Shown in pieces: positions 21,690 through 32,375 of a stretch of 37,648 nt of DNA (position 1 is the first letter of the stretch; every line of letters starts with the position of its first letter). Below the pieces are notes generated by a model. That model saw nothing but the letters and a program-made list of their open reading frames with translations, had not been told where the DNA came from and ran no database searches. A program made the position numbers and the translations under genes. Origin of the DNA: Welwitschia mirabilis (lineage: Eukaryota > Gnetophyta > Gnetopsida > Welwitschiales); NCBI GenBank assembly GCA_051453625.1, contig JBOZIK010000001.1, positions 87,800,524 to 87,838,171 of the forward strand, written 5' to 3'.

Positions 21690-22000
21690 TATCTATTGGA
21701 ATGCAGGTCTTCTTCATACTAATACATCACTTAGAACTAAAAAAAATAATGGGGTCTTAAATACATATAATTAAACCATTTAGAACATATTATGATCTTA
21801 ATGTAGAAGCATTATCAACTGATTAGACATTACTAGTCTAGTTAGTGGTATAAGCATTTCCAACTGATTATTTCCCTTTGCTACCCTAAACATTCTAATC
21901 ATCTGCGGTAGAATCATCATTGCCTTAAACATCCTTATTTCCCTATTCATCCTCTTCTTTAGAATTAGAAACCCCCTGTTGATTATCTTTAGGTTTTCAG
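21690..22000 (-). pseudogene. C-terminal low-complexity tail of the DUF4283 segment
   Basis: Continuing the minus-strand frame past the zinc knuckle gives a hydrophilic tail rich in Asn, Ser, Lys, Asp and Glu (SNSKEEDE, GNKDV, GNDDSTADD), with stops at likely former Gln or Trp codons. Such tails usually follow the knuckle in plant DUF4283 proteins. The end is not defined. Confidence 0.5.
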
Positions 22001-22560
22001 GTAGGCACAATTCTCCTAACATAGTCCCACATACCATGACCAAGAAAACTACAATGAGTACATCGAGGGGGAACCCATTCATAAGTAACCTCTTGATTAA
22101 ACTCCCTCCCATTAGGACTATGCAACTTGATCACCTTGGTTAACTAAGCCTCACTATTAACCTCAATGCAAACTCTTGCATAGGATAACCTACCATGACA
22201 AGATGTTATTGCATCAATGTAAATAGGCTAGCCAATAACATTGGGTATCTTTCTTAAAGTCTTCTTCCCCCATAAGTTTGGCCTAAGGTAAGGAAACTTA
22301 ATCCAAATAGGAAAGTTCTTAATCTATCTGATATCAAACTCTAGATCAAATGACCATGGTTGCAATAAAAAGGGTTTATTATTAAATGACCATGGTCCTT
22401 CAAAACCTTACTCATTGCCTCCAATGACAAAAATTTAAATATGAACATGCCCCTATCCAGATGTATTACCTTAGATAAATCTTTCTTTCCCCATCTTAAT
22501 AATGCAGAGTTTTCCATATTAATTGGGTTAGGTTTGAGACTAAACACATATCCCACTATA
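22001..22560 (-). pseudogene. DUF4283 domain plus CCHC-type zinc knuckle
   Basis: The minus strand reads RGMFIFKF (about 22425-22450), GPWSFNNKPFLLQPWSFDLE after a one-base shift, then FPIWIKFPYLRPNLWG, GRLSYARVCIEV, and YEWVPPRCTHCSFLGHGMWD. This is the signature order of the plant DUF4283 domain followed by its zinc knuckle (zf-CCHC_4). The knuckle at 22021-22062 is C-x2-C-x4-H-x4-Y, its last Cys changed to Tyr (TGT to TAT). At least three stops and one frameshift are present. DUF4283 proteins occur as ORF1 of plant LINE-type elements and as free genes, and are thought to bind nucleic acid. No endonuclease or RT follows here, so a captured fragment or truncated LINE are both possible. Confidence 0.88.
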
Positions 22561-23127
22561 CATAAGAGACACAGATTTAAGATATCTAAGGCTTAGATTG
22601 GATCTTTGAAACCCTTGCATCAGGTCTCGACTAAACCTCTGCTACCTTACTTGAGTCATAGTTTGCTCGAGGTATCATATGTGTATTTGTCTTTGATAAG
22701 GGCTTTCCTGTTGATTTGATAGTTATCAAAGGCCTAATTTGTTATTGTCTAGATGCTAGGAAAGAAGATATATTTTTAGGATACAAGTCCAATCCCCTCT
22801 TCTCTTTCTTCAATCCATTTGAATGCAAGTTTCCCTTTACCAATTTTGAACTATCTATAGGAGCACCCCTTCTCCCTTGTGGAGGATGATCCCTATTAGA
22901 TAAAACTTTAGTTCTGGGTGTTACTTTAGATGACACAATTCCTTTCCCATGTTGCTACCAATCTAGTTCTTTAATAGTACTTTTTCCATTTAGCTGCCTT
23001 AATGATCCATTGACAGGGCCTTTTCCAATTAATTATCTCTCTGCTTCATTTCCTAAAAAAAACACACAACGAGAATGAGGCGAACATAATAGATATGATA
23101 GAAATCAGTATTTGGTCTAATATGCAC

Positions 23128-23257
23128 CTGTCTTAATAGGAGGATACTTTCTTGATTCAGATGTAGATGCTTTATCATCTCCCGGAGTTTTAACGTCATC
23201 AGAAAATAAAAAGGAGTAGTCTCTTGCTTTTTTTAATTTTTGTGATTTACTCTTAAC
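23128..23257 (-). pseudogene. SPT2-like: SPT2-like exon, RDYSFLFSDD segment
   Basis: 130 bases, acceptor AG at 23258-23259, donor GT at 23126-23127 (ACAG/GTGCAT), ending in phase 1. The next exon from 23052 opens in the matching phase after a polypyrimidine tract and TTTAG. The RDYSFLFSDD core is the most diagnostic SPT2 segment in the window. Confidence 0.85.
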
Positions 23258-23522
23258 CTGTTAAAATGAAGTAGAGTAACTAGAAATGCAAATTATTTTG
23301 CTTATGCATGATGGTAAAATGAATTAATTTTTCCTTTATACCTCATCCACAATCTTCATAGATTTCATTTTTTGTGATCCATTTTCATCAAGCACTCCAT
23401 CAGCATTAGCTGAATGTGAAACTTACAAATAGGCACCACTAAGTAAATTGCAGAAAATGAGAAATACCAAATTACACAATGTCTTAATAGAAATTTTGGT
23501 AGGATAAAAATCTTAAGATTAC

Positions 23523-23618
23523 CTTAGCATTCTCTTTTGAAACTTTAGTCTTTGCTGAAATGCATGTAGCCTCAAGTCTTGCTTTTGCTTCTTCAATCGC
23601 ACTTCTTACAATCACAGG
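23523..23618 (-). pseudogene. SPT2-like: SPT2-like exon, PVI segment
   Basis: Exactly 32 codons with no stop, bounded by an AG acceptor (23619-23620) and a GT donor (23521-23522, AAG/GTAATC). It corresponds to the PVI..RVI.ESK segment of plant SPT2 proteins. The duplicate at 27603-27698 has the same length and splice sites. Confidence 0.8.
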
Positions 23619-24701
23619 CTATGAAGATCCAAAGAATGAATCAAAGATACAAATCCAAAAGGTCTTTATGTCATTAATTTATCATGCTGACTCAATAAAG
23701 ATAGGTATAAAGGCCTCTTAACCTTGTTTTTGTCTGATTGTTTTTTTCTTTTAAGTATTCAGTGGCAAATAGAACACTAAGCAGTTGCATCTTGGTAGGA
23801 ATAGGACAGAAGATGCTCAGATAGAGGCCTGGAAATAGGGCATGCTGAAAATAAGGCTCAGCTACTTCAAATCCACTTTTCCTTGCTTCATAGTGAAGCT
23901 AATAGAGGAGCAATAATTAGAGTTTGATAATTTAGTATTAACTAGTACTAAATGTTTACAACAAAACCACTTTAATGTTTACAGCAATCAGCTACTTCAA
24001 ATCCACTTTCCCCTTTAAGTTTAGTAAGACATTTCATTATATTAAAAAGGAGTTGAAACAATTAAATCTTAAAGGAATTTACAGCAAATTTTTCACAAGA
24101 AATAAACTAATATCATAAACACATAATTGCAAATATTGAATAGCATGTTAACAATTTGTATAAAAGAGAAACAAATGTCATAATGTTATATTCTATGTTG
24201 ATAAATGTAAGTTTGATAGTAATTAACTATTTAATAATATTCATAATTAATGCATTTTGTAGAGAATGACAATGAAAAGGATAAGTTCTGAATCTAGAAC
24301 ATAAGGGAAAATTAATAGAATCTTAATACATAAATCCATAATTATTTGTCAAACTCTGTAATTAAGTAATTATAATAATTAATAATTACAAGGAAATTTT
24401 AATTATCAAACTACTGAATTTTGATGAAAACTTAAAATGTTTAATTGCAAAATTATATATAAAACCTGTAACAAAAATGCGGTGACTTGTTTGACATATG
24501 CATAAGGATTCCCACTTAGTATGTCTAATTTCTTATAGTTATGATTTTGAACAATGATACAGAACTAGAAAGGGCATGAACTTCTTCCAAAAAAGCCTTT
24601 CTACTGAAAAACCTTTAGATTCTCAATTTAGATTTAGGCTGATTCTTCAATTCTTCTTTAGGTGTCTTCTCCTTCTATTCCATTTTCAAAAGCTTATTCA
24701 T

Positions 24702-26100
24702 GATCTGATATGAAAATAGATGCTGAAAACAAGGTTGGAAATGACGATTACAATCTAGAATTCTTGAATCAGTACAATTCTTTCAACAAAAATGGACAGT
24801 TGTAGGTCCATCAATGGACAGTTGTAGAGTCTAAAATAAGATATGAGTGTTGAACAATGATGTGACTGAGAGCCAAAATTGAAAGCATTAATTTAGATTA
24901 AAATACTAAATAGTTGCAAATATTAAAAGAATATTCTTATTAAACCAGAATTTTGTTAAGAACAGGTATTATAGCTTAAAGTAAATAATACATTTACAGT
25001 GGAACAATATCAAATCTAAACAAATGGGAATGTAAAATTCAATTTTCAAGCTCTGGAGGGGAGATTTAGTATGGCTTAGCAAACCCTCAAAGTATCAGTA
25101 TGCCCTAATGCAAGTTTGTGGAAGTCCAGCCTTTGTGTCTTATTTAGTAGAGGTGCGTCTTCATAGATCATTAAACAGCTTATAGTATAGAAACTTCTTG
25201 CAAAAGTAAACTCACAATTAGCCTATTCTTAAATGAAAAAATATAAGCCATAAAATTAATAGTGAAAGTGAGGGAAAAATGGATTTGTCAAATTAATTGG
25301 GCTCATAGAGGCATGTCTTCCACCATGAAAAGATATTCTTATTGAAAGGCAAAGCACAAATGAAACCCTGCACTACAAAATACGCTACCAGTGTAGGACA
25401 TCGATGCCTTGCAGAATGTAAGAAGGCATCTTAGAATGAGCTAGTATGCATTCTAATGCATTAAGTTTAAAACTTAACCCCTAAAAATGTTTGAAAAATT
25501 TAAGTTTCCATGTGTTAATGCATCTACAAATGTACTTTTGTTTTGGCATATTAGGTATTTACATGTGCTTTTCAATCTTTGGAAGTTAGAAAACCTATAA
25601 ATCTAGAAACAAAAAGCATTGCAGAGAAGTTAAAAGTGTCTAGAGTATATTATTAAGCTTGGGAATTTTAAAATCTTTGGAAGTTAGAAAACCTATCAAT
25701 CTAGAATGGAAAGTACTACCTTTCATTAGATGACTGACCAATGAGTTATTAATCACTGATACTACAATATCTTCATTGAAGATTGAGGAAGCACTCCATA
25801 CCACCTTCTTTCTTTAAACTTGAAATCCTATCAACTATAGCCATTAAAACCCTTATTTTTTAAAAACATTAACGATTAAAAAGGAAGCAAACCAATTCAT
25901 TAACAAAATCTTAATACTGATAGCTCACAGAAGGATACCACTATGGAGTTTGATCATGATAAACATGCTCAAAGATCTTGCACTTCAATGCAGTTTTACT
26001 TTGATGGTTCTTGTGATTTGATTATTCTCGTTTCTGTAAGGAAGCAGAGTGTGCTTCAGGCGATCATTTTATTTTTTACAAGGAGGCGGGATTTTTTTTA
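24702..26100. other. Upstream/intron region of the captured gene
   Basis: No protein segment recognised. It is present in both duplicate copies with similar divergence to the exons. It contains a CACTACAAAATA sequence at 25371 that resembles a CACTA tip. Copy 1 lacks about 70 bases present in copy 2 (29882-29955), with a GAAG repeat at the junction. Confidence 0.5.
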
Positions 26101-26344
26101 AAGTAAGATATTACAACCTTTCTCTATATAAATGCCTTAAAAGCTCAGTATTTTTTAAGGCATTTTCTTATAAATGAATTAAAAATACTTCCGAAGGGCT
26201 TTTAAGGCATTTATTTTATAAAAAACCTTCAAAATATCATTATTTTTTTATTCAAGGCAGTTATTAAGATGAATGCCTTAAAAAGCCTTATAATGAAGGT
26301 GTTTATTTAAATAAATGCCTTAAAAGCCTATTTTTCTTGTAGTA
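26100..26344. repeat. CACTA right subterminal repeats and inner right terminus
   Basis: GCCTTAAAA/TTTTAAGGC motifs recur about ten times. The block ends AAAAGCCTATTTTTCTTGTAGTA, the complement of a CACTA tip with G-to-A at the last base. Beyond it the sequence changes to unrelated DNA. This terminus is internal to the 16297-30494 insert, so the insert holds two right ends but only one clear left end. Confidence 0.82.
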
Positions 26345-26496
26345 TAAGAACCCATGAAGCATGGCCAACTGATCTCCCAGTGGAGTTCGAGAGCTATCAT
26401 ATTACACTGCCAAAGGATCCTATCGAAAGTATTTACCTTAGTGTACTTGTAATAGGACATCATGATGATCATGTTTTTGAGATATCACAAATATAA
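26341..26496 (+). other. Short coding-like frame beside the inner CACTA end
   Basis: A plus-strand frame of 51 codons reads through the terminus into THEAWPTDLPVEFESYHITL and KDPIESIYLSVLVIGHHDD. It is unlike its A/T-rich surroundings and could be an exon of the DNA that received the inner transposon. The opposite strand is also open over the same bases, so strand and coding status are uncertain. Not recognised. Confidence 0.3.
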
Positions 26497-26806
26497 GACA
26501 TCATGTCTGTATTTTTTTTGAAAAAAACAACATTCCAGATGACCAAACACTCTAAAAAACAAAAGTAAAAGTCATAAGATTTAGATAGAAAAGAACACTC
26601 TTAAAAAACCTAGGATATTTTCACCATTGAGAAAAACATCAAAATTAAAACATCTTTCTTTAAATTGAAGTTTATGAACCTATAAATATCCTAAGATTAG
26701 GTGAATCCAATATTACTACTTAAATGCCCAAGTCAAAAGACTAATCATGGAAATAAATACATAAATCATGTTTGAAAGATGATCAAGTAATGCCATAATA
26801 ATCTTT
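26497..26806. other. Unrelated spacer between the two duplicate blocks
   Basis: Not similar to anything else that I can find in the window, with no reading frame of note. It ends at the 100 N gap. Confidence 0.5.
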
Positions 26807-26906
26807 NNNNNNNNNNNNNNNNNNNNNNNNNNNNNNNNNNNNNNNNNNNNNNNNNNNNNNNNNNNNNNNNNNNNNNNNNNNNNNNNNNNNNNNNNNNNNN
26901 NNNNNN
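26807..26906. other. Assembly gap (exactly 100 N)
   Basis: A round 100 is a common placeholder for unknown size. If so, the missing left part of the second element copy may be here and the true insert is longer. Confidence 1.
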
Positions 26907-28801
26907 AAGTTTCCCTTTACCATTTTTGAACTATCTACAGGGGCACCCCCTTCTCCCTTGTGGAGGATGATCTCTATTAGATAAAACTTTAGTTCTGGGT
27001 GTTACTTTAGATGACACAATGCCTTTCCCATGTTGCTACCAATTTGGTCCCTTAACAATACTTTTCCCATTTAGCTACCTTAATGATCCATTGATAAGGC
27101 CTTTTCCATGCAATTGTCTCTCTGCTTTATTCCTAAAATAAAGACACAATGAGAATGAAGCAAATATAATAGATGTAACAAAAATTAGTATTTAGTCTAA
27201 TATGCACCTATCTTAACAGAAGGATCCTTTCTTAATCCAGATGTAGAGCGTTTATCATCTCCTGGAGTTTCAGCATCATCAGAAAATAAAAAGGAGTAGT
27301 CTCTTACTTCTTTTAATTTTTGCTTTACTCTTAGCCTACCACAATGAAGTAAAGTAACTAAAAATGCAACTTATTTTGCTTATGCATGATGGTAAAATGA
27401 ATTAATTGTTCATCCATACCTCATTCATAATCTTTCTAGATGGCAATTTTTTTTAAATCCATTTTCATCAAGTACTCCATCAACATCAGTTGAATGTAAA
27501 ACCTACAAATAAGCATCACTAAGTACATTGCAGAAAACAAGAAATACCAAATTACACAATGTCTTAATAGAAATTTCAATAAGATAAAAAGCTTAGGATT
27601 ACCTTAGAATTCTCTTTTAAAACTTTAGTCTTTGCTAAAATGCATCCAGCCTCAAGTCTTATTTTTGCTTCTTCAATCACTCTTCTTGCAACCATAGGCT
27701 ATGAGGGTCCAAAGAATGAACCAAAGTTACAAAACAAAAAGGTTTTTATGTCATTAATTTATCATGTTGACTTAATAAAGATAGACATAAAGGCCTCTTG
27801 AGCTTCTTTTTGCCTGACTATTTTTGCCTTTTAAGTATTCAGCAGCAAATAAAACACTGAGTGACTACATCCTAGTGGAAACAGAACAAAAGATGCAGAG
27901 ATGAATGCCTAAAAATAAGGCAAGTTGAAAATGGGGCTCAGCTGCTTCAAATCCACTTTCTATTGCTTCATAGTGAAGATGATAGAGGAGCAGCAATCAA
28001 ATTTTTAATAATTTGTATTAACTAGTACTAAATGTTTACAGCAAATCTAATTTTCCCTACTTTAGATGTTTGCAGCAATCAGCTGCTTCAAATCCACTTT
28101 TCCCTTCAAGTTTAGTAACACATTTCATTGTATTAAAAATGAATTGAAACAATTAAATATTGAAGGAATTTACAGTAAATTTTTCACAAGAAATAAACTA
28201 ATATTACAAATACATAATTGCAAATATTGAAAAGCACATTAACAATTTGTGTAGAAGAGAAACAAATGTCATAATGTTATATTTTATGTTGATAAATGTA
28301 AGTTTGATAGTAATCATATATTTAATAATATTTACAATTAATGCATTTTGTAGAGAATGACAATGAAAAGGACAAGTTATGAATCTAAAATGTAAGGGAA
28401 AATAGATAAAACCTTAATACATAAATCCATAATTATTTGTCAAGCTCTGTAATTGAGTAATTGCAATGATTAATAATTACAGGGAAATTTTAATTATTAA
28501 ACTATTGAATTTTATGGAAACTTAAAATGTTTAATTGCAAAATTGTATATAAAACCTAGAAATAGTAGGTAATAAAAATGCAGTAACTTGTTTGACATAT
28601 GCAAAATTATTCCCACTCAGTGTGTCTAATTTCTTACAGTTATGGCTTTGAATAATGACCTAGAATAGGGCAGGACATGAACTTCTTCAACAAAACCTTT
28701 CTACTAGAAGATCTTTGTAGTCTCAATTTAGATTCAAGCTGATTCTTCAATTCTTCTTCAGATGTGCTCTCCTTTTATGCCATTTTCAAAAGCTTATTCA
28801 T
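26907..28801 (-). pseudogene. SPT2-like: SPT2-like gene fragment, copy 2
   Basis: Duplicate of the copy 1 exons. ATG 28799-28801 exon (EEELKNQLESKLRLQ). Exon near 28650-28563 (KKLDTLSGNNFAYVKQVTAF). Exon about 27975-27790 (SGFEAAEPHFQ). Exon 27603-27698 (EEAKIRLEAGCILAKTK). Exon about 27335-27208 (KQKLKEVRDYSFLFSDDAET). The linker exon is cut by the gap at 26906. RDYSFLFSDD is identical to copy 1. Splice sites at 27206-27207 and 27601-27602 are kept. The acceptor before the DGVLDENG exon has lost its CAG (now CAA), so correct splicing is unlikely. DUF4283 sequence is not seen because of the gap. Confidence 0.78.
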
Positions 28802-30279
28802 GATTTAATATGAAAACAGATGCTGAAAATAAGGCTGGGTAATAACAATTAAAATCTAGAATTCTTGAATTAGTACAATGCTTTCAGCAAAAATGGACAA
28901 TTGCAGGTCTATTAATGTATCTTCCATCCCAATCTTCATAGCATCTTCAGAGTCTGAAATAAGATATGAGTGTTGAATAATGATATCACTGAGAGCTGAA
29001 ATTAAAAGTAGTAATTTAGATTAAAATAATAAATCATCAGAAATATTAAAAGAATATTCTTATTAAATTGGAATTTTGTCAAGAATAGGCATTACAGCTT
29101 AAAGTAAATAATATATTTACAGTGGAAGAATATCAAATCTAAATAAATGAGAATGTAAAATTTAATTTAGTATGGCTTAGCAAACCCTCAAATTATCATT
29201 ATGCCTTAATGCAAGTCTGTGGAAGTCCAGCCTATGTGTCTTATCTAATAAAGGTGTGTCTCCATAGATCATTAGACAGCTTATAGTGTAGAACCTTCTT
29301 GCAAAAATAAACTCACAATCAGCCTATTCTTAAATGAAAAAATATAAGCCATAAAATTAATAGTGAAAGTGAGGTAAAAATGGATTTGTCAAATTAATTG
29401 GGCTCATAGAAGCATGTCTTCCACCATGAAGAGAGATTCTTATTGAAAGGCATAGCATAAATGAAACCCTGCACTACAAAATAGGCTACCAGTGTAGGAC
29501 ATTGATGCTTTGTAGAATGTGAGAAGGCACCTTAGAATAAGCTGGTATGCATTCTAGTGCATTAAGATTAAAACTTACCCCCTAAAAATGTTTGGAAAAT
29601 TTAAGTTGCCATGCGTTAACGCATCTACAAATGTACTTTTGTTTTGGCATGTTAGGCATTTACATATGCTTTTCAATCTTTAGAAGTTAGACAACCTATA
29701 AATCCAGAAACGAAAAGCATTGTGTAAAACTTGAAAGTATCTAGAGTGGATTATTAAGCTTGCAAATTTTAAAGTCTTTACAAGTCAGAAAATCTATTAA
29801 TCTAGAATGGAAAGTACCACCTTTCATAAGATTACTGACCAATGAGCTATTAATCACCAATACTACAATATCTTCATTGAAGCTATCTGCAAGTGCATTT
29901 AATTTTAAAGCTATGTAGGGTTCACTGATATAGAAAGATCATGGAAGGAGATTGAGGAAGCACTCCATATCACCTTCTTTCTTTAAACCTTAAACCCTGA
30001 CAACTATAGCCATTAAAACCCTTGTTTTTTCAAAAACATTAATGATTAAAAAGGATGTGAGACAATTCATTAGCAAAACCTTAACAGTGATAGCTCGCAG
30101 AAGGATACCATTAGGGAGTTTGATCATGATAAATGTGCTTAAAGATCTTGCACTTCAACAGAGTTTCGCTTGGATGGTTCTTGCGATTTTATTATTTTAG
30201 TTTTTTTAAGGAAGCGGAAGTATGCTTTGATCATTTTTTTTTGCAAGGAGGCGAGAGTTTTTTATTTTTTTAAGCAAGC
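28802..30279. other. Upstream/intron region of copy 2
   Basis: Colinear with 24702-26100. No gene recognised. A CACTACAAAATAGGC sequence at 29472 parallels that at 25371. Confidence 0.5.
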
Positions 30280-30494
30280 TATTACGGCATTTCTCTGAAT
30301 AAACACCTTAAAAGCTCACTATTTTTTAAACCATTTATTTAAAAAGACTTCCGAAGGGCTTTTAAGGTGTTTATTTTACAAAATGCTTTAAAAATATCAT
30401 TATTATTTTTATTCAAGGATTTTATTAAGAAGAATGCCTTAAAAATCCCTATAATGAAGGCGTTTATTTAAATAAATGCCTTAAATGCCTGGTG
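30280..30494. repeat. CACTA right subterminal repeats and outer right end
   Basis: Second copy of the GCCTTAAAA/TTTTAAGG array. It ends AAATGCCTTAAATGCCT then GGTG. Compared with 26318-26344, the stretch between GCCT and GTG has been lost, leaving only the terminal GTG adjacent to the CCT target duplication. Confidence 0.8.
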
Positions 30495-30497
30495 CCT
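30495..30497. repeat. CACTA target-site duplication, right (CCT)
   Basis: Partner of 16294-16296. The integrase codons resume directly after it. Confidence 0.85.
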
Positions 30498-31112
30498 ATA
30501 TGATAGGAAATGTAGAGAATTTACTGCATGGATAGAGCCTAAGGAAATATTAATGATAAAACCAAAAATATTACAAGAAATAAAAAATAACATAAGAAGA
30601 GAACTTGAATTCCAAGTAGGTAATCATGTCTTCCTCAATGGGTCACCAATGAAATCATTCATGTAAGTAGTTAGGAGATAAAATTAGTCCCTAGATTTAT
30701 TAGACCATGTTAGATATTAAAATGTGTTAGACCTATTGCATACAAACTTACTCTACACTCTTAGTTGATGCACAGAGATAATGCTTTTCATGTGAGTATT
30801 CTAAGAAAGTATATTAAAGATTTTTATCATGTGTTAAATTAATTTCATATTGAAGTGAAACCCAATTGTTCAACTATAGAGGAGCTAGAAGTAGTGTTGT
30901 ATTAACAAACTATCACTTTACAAAACAAGGAGATCTATAAAGTAAAGATAAGATGGAATAATCATAGTCTTGATCAAGCTACTTATAAGCTAGAAGAAGC
31001 AAATGAAAAATCAATATCCAAGCCTTTTTTAATCTCATTATATGTAATCTTAGACTTTTAAATCATTATATACCTTGATCCTAGGAGTGAATCCTTTTTA
31101 AGTAGGGAAGTA
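30498..31112 (+). pseudogene. Integrase C-terminus and chromodomain-like end of right Ty3 copy
   Basis: After the insert the frame continues YDRKCR, then KNNIRRELEFQVGNHVFL near 30585-30640 and SPMKSFM. It passes through several stops to a clean stretch KVKIRWNNHSLDQATYKLEE near 30940-31000. The last segment is where chromovirus integrases carry a C-terminal chromodomain. Calling it a chromodomain is tentative, because the aromatic cage is not all visible. A polypurine tract AAGTAGGGAAGTA at 31100-31112 precedes the LTR. Confidence 0.82.
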
Positions 31113-32366
31113 TGTTATGCCAAACATTTTACAATCTTTAATTAGTAAACATAATAGACATTTTGATATCAAATGAAAGTCCTTCTTTTCTTAATTTAAA
31201 GTGTATGAGAATTAATACGTGGCTTAAGATCACTTAATTAATTAACCTTAGTTTTGAATTATTTTATTATTTAAAAATAATAATGAAAATTATGAGAATT
31301 TTAATAGGAAAATAAATTAATAAAAAAATAATGTTCAAGTATCAATACTAAGTAAACCTATTTATAATAAGACATGTCATTTATATGATTAAATACTTAA
31401 ATTAAAAAATTCACATGAAGGTGTTGAATAATAATCAAATGTCTAAAAAAATGATATGTGACTTTTCTATTTTACTCATTTATCCATGTGCCTTATTCAA
31501 ATTTAAAAATAAAGAAAAATTAAAATTACTTAGTAAAAGTGAAAGAATAACAAGTAGGTAAAAAGTAAAATTACTATGTTTAACAATAATAATTTCTTAT
31601 GCTCAACTATGAAATTTTCTTACATTTAAATATTTTTTACATTCAATTATAACTTTTTCTTACATTCAATTATGACATTTCTTTCTTGTGATTTATGTTG
31701 TTGATGTGATGGATTATAAAGAGTGTAAGCATGTGAATAAGGACATGCACTTTTATGCATAAACTAAAAAGGATAAATGAGTAAAATTTACTCTATGATA
31801 ACTTTCATATTTATTGATATTTGTGAAAGTACTTCATGCATAAAATATCATTTTCTTTATTTTGTCACATGACAATTTTGAAATTGATGCATTTTTTTCT
31901 TCTAATGAATTTTATACATTCTTTAAAATATGTTTTAGATTGATTATAATCCTATGAAGAATTAAAAAGGAAGTAATATAAAGAAACGATGCATGTAATT
32001 AATCTTGCTAATTAAAACAAGAAAATTACTCACTCAAATAAAGTACATAAGTCATAGATAATATTTCTTTTGTTATTCATACATCACATTCAATTCTAAC
32101 ATAAGATCTGACAACTTCTTATCAATCAATCTTATCACTAGTCATTCATATATCAATGTCACTTCGACACAAGCTTATCCACCTTGTCATTGATCAATTT
32201 TATTATTATTATTCATATGTATATATTATATTTATAGAAAGTGTATAAAACTTGTTATTGATCAATCTTATCGTAAAAAAAAAAAAAGATTTATTTACCT
32301 TATAAGTAAAATGATGCAGGTGCTCTTTAACCAATTAGATCAAGAACCTTTGGTACATAATTTATT

Positions 32367-32375
32367 TATAAATAG
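32367..32375 (+). promoter_or_regulatory. Putative TATA box of the LTR promoter
   Basis: TATAAATAG, a good plant TATA match, about 1.25 kb into the LTR. The left LTR has a TATA-rich run in the equivalent place. Inferred from sequence only. Confidence 0.5.

Larger units (their letters stand above)
22590..24701 (-). pseudogene. SPT2-like: SPT2-like chromatin protein gene fragment, copy 1 (spliced)
   Basis: Minus-strand exons with usable splice sites. N-terminal acidic/basic exon from ATG 24699-24701 (TPKEELKNQPKSKLR). Exon about 24560-24466 (KKLDILSGNPYAYVKQVTAF). Exon 23898-23723 (GFEVAEPYFQ ... EYLKEK). Exon 23618-23523 (PVIVRSAIEEAKARLEA). Exon 23409-23342. Exon 23257-23128 (VKSKSQKLKKARDYSFLFSD). 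A final exon from 23052 has a Lys/Ser/Pro-rich linker (KVTPRTKVLSNRDHPPQGRR). The order PVI..R.I.E.K, K.K.QKLK..RDYSFLFSDD, then a basic low-complexity linker is that of plant SPT2 proteins, nuclear histone H3-H4 chaperones. The conserved acidic C-terminal SPT2 motif is missing, and the frame runs into DUF4283 instead. Stops are few and mostly in the last exon. The 23409-23342 exon breaks phase by my reading. Confidence 0.8.
22827..26344. repeat. Tandem duplication B, copy 1 (3.5 kb)
   Basis: Aligns colinearly with 26907-30494, about 85-90% identical by eye. It covers the SPT2-like exons, upstream region and transposon right end. Small indels distinguish the copies, so they are true paralogues and not an assembly echo. 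Confidence 0.9.
16297..30494 (-). mobile_element. CACTA-type DNA transposon insert, 14.2 kb, with internal duplication
   Basis: The left tip is CACTACAAAAAATATAGGC (16297-16315). The right end is GTG at 30494, preceded by ATGCCTTAAATGCCT, and seems to have lost about a dozen bases of its terminal repeat. A better preserved right tip lies inside at 26318-26344, whose complement reads TACTACAAGAAAAATAGGC. Subterminal regions are full of AAGGC/GCCTT motifs. The visible coding fragments run on the minus strand, so the right side is probably the promoter end. I see no clear TnpD-type transposase domain; it may be lost or in the gaps. The 3 bp CCT duplication and the restored integrase frame establish the outer limits. 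Confidence 0.87.
26907..30494. repeat. Tandem duplication B, copy 2 (3.6 kb)
   Basis: Same orientation as copy 1. The left limit is the gap at 26807-26906, so the duplication may originally have extended further into the DUF4283 segment. The right limit is the outer CACTA end. Confidence 0.9.

Noticed and set aside
21798-22112. 104-codon minus-strand ORF as a gene
   Set aside because: It overlaps the zinc knuckle in the wrong frame. The knuckle frame gives YEWVPPRCTHC and is the real one.
26907-30494. Duplicate block as an assembly echo (same locus assembled twice)
   Set aside because: The copies differ by more than ten percent with distinct indels, and the outer copy joins cleanly to the integrase with a matching target duplication.
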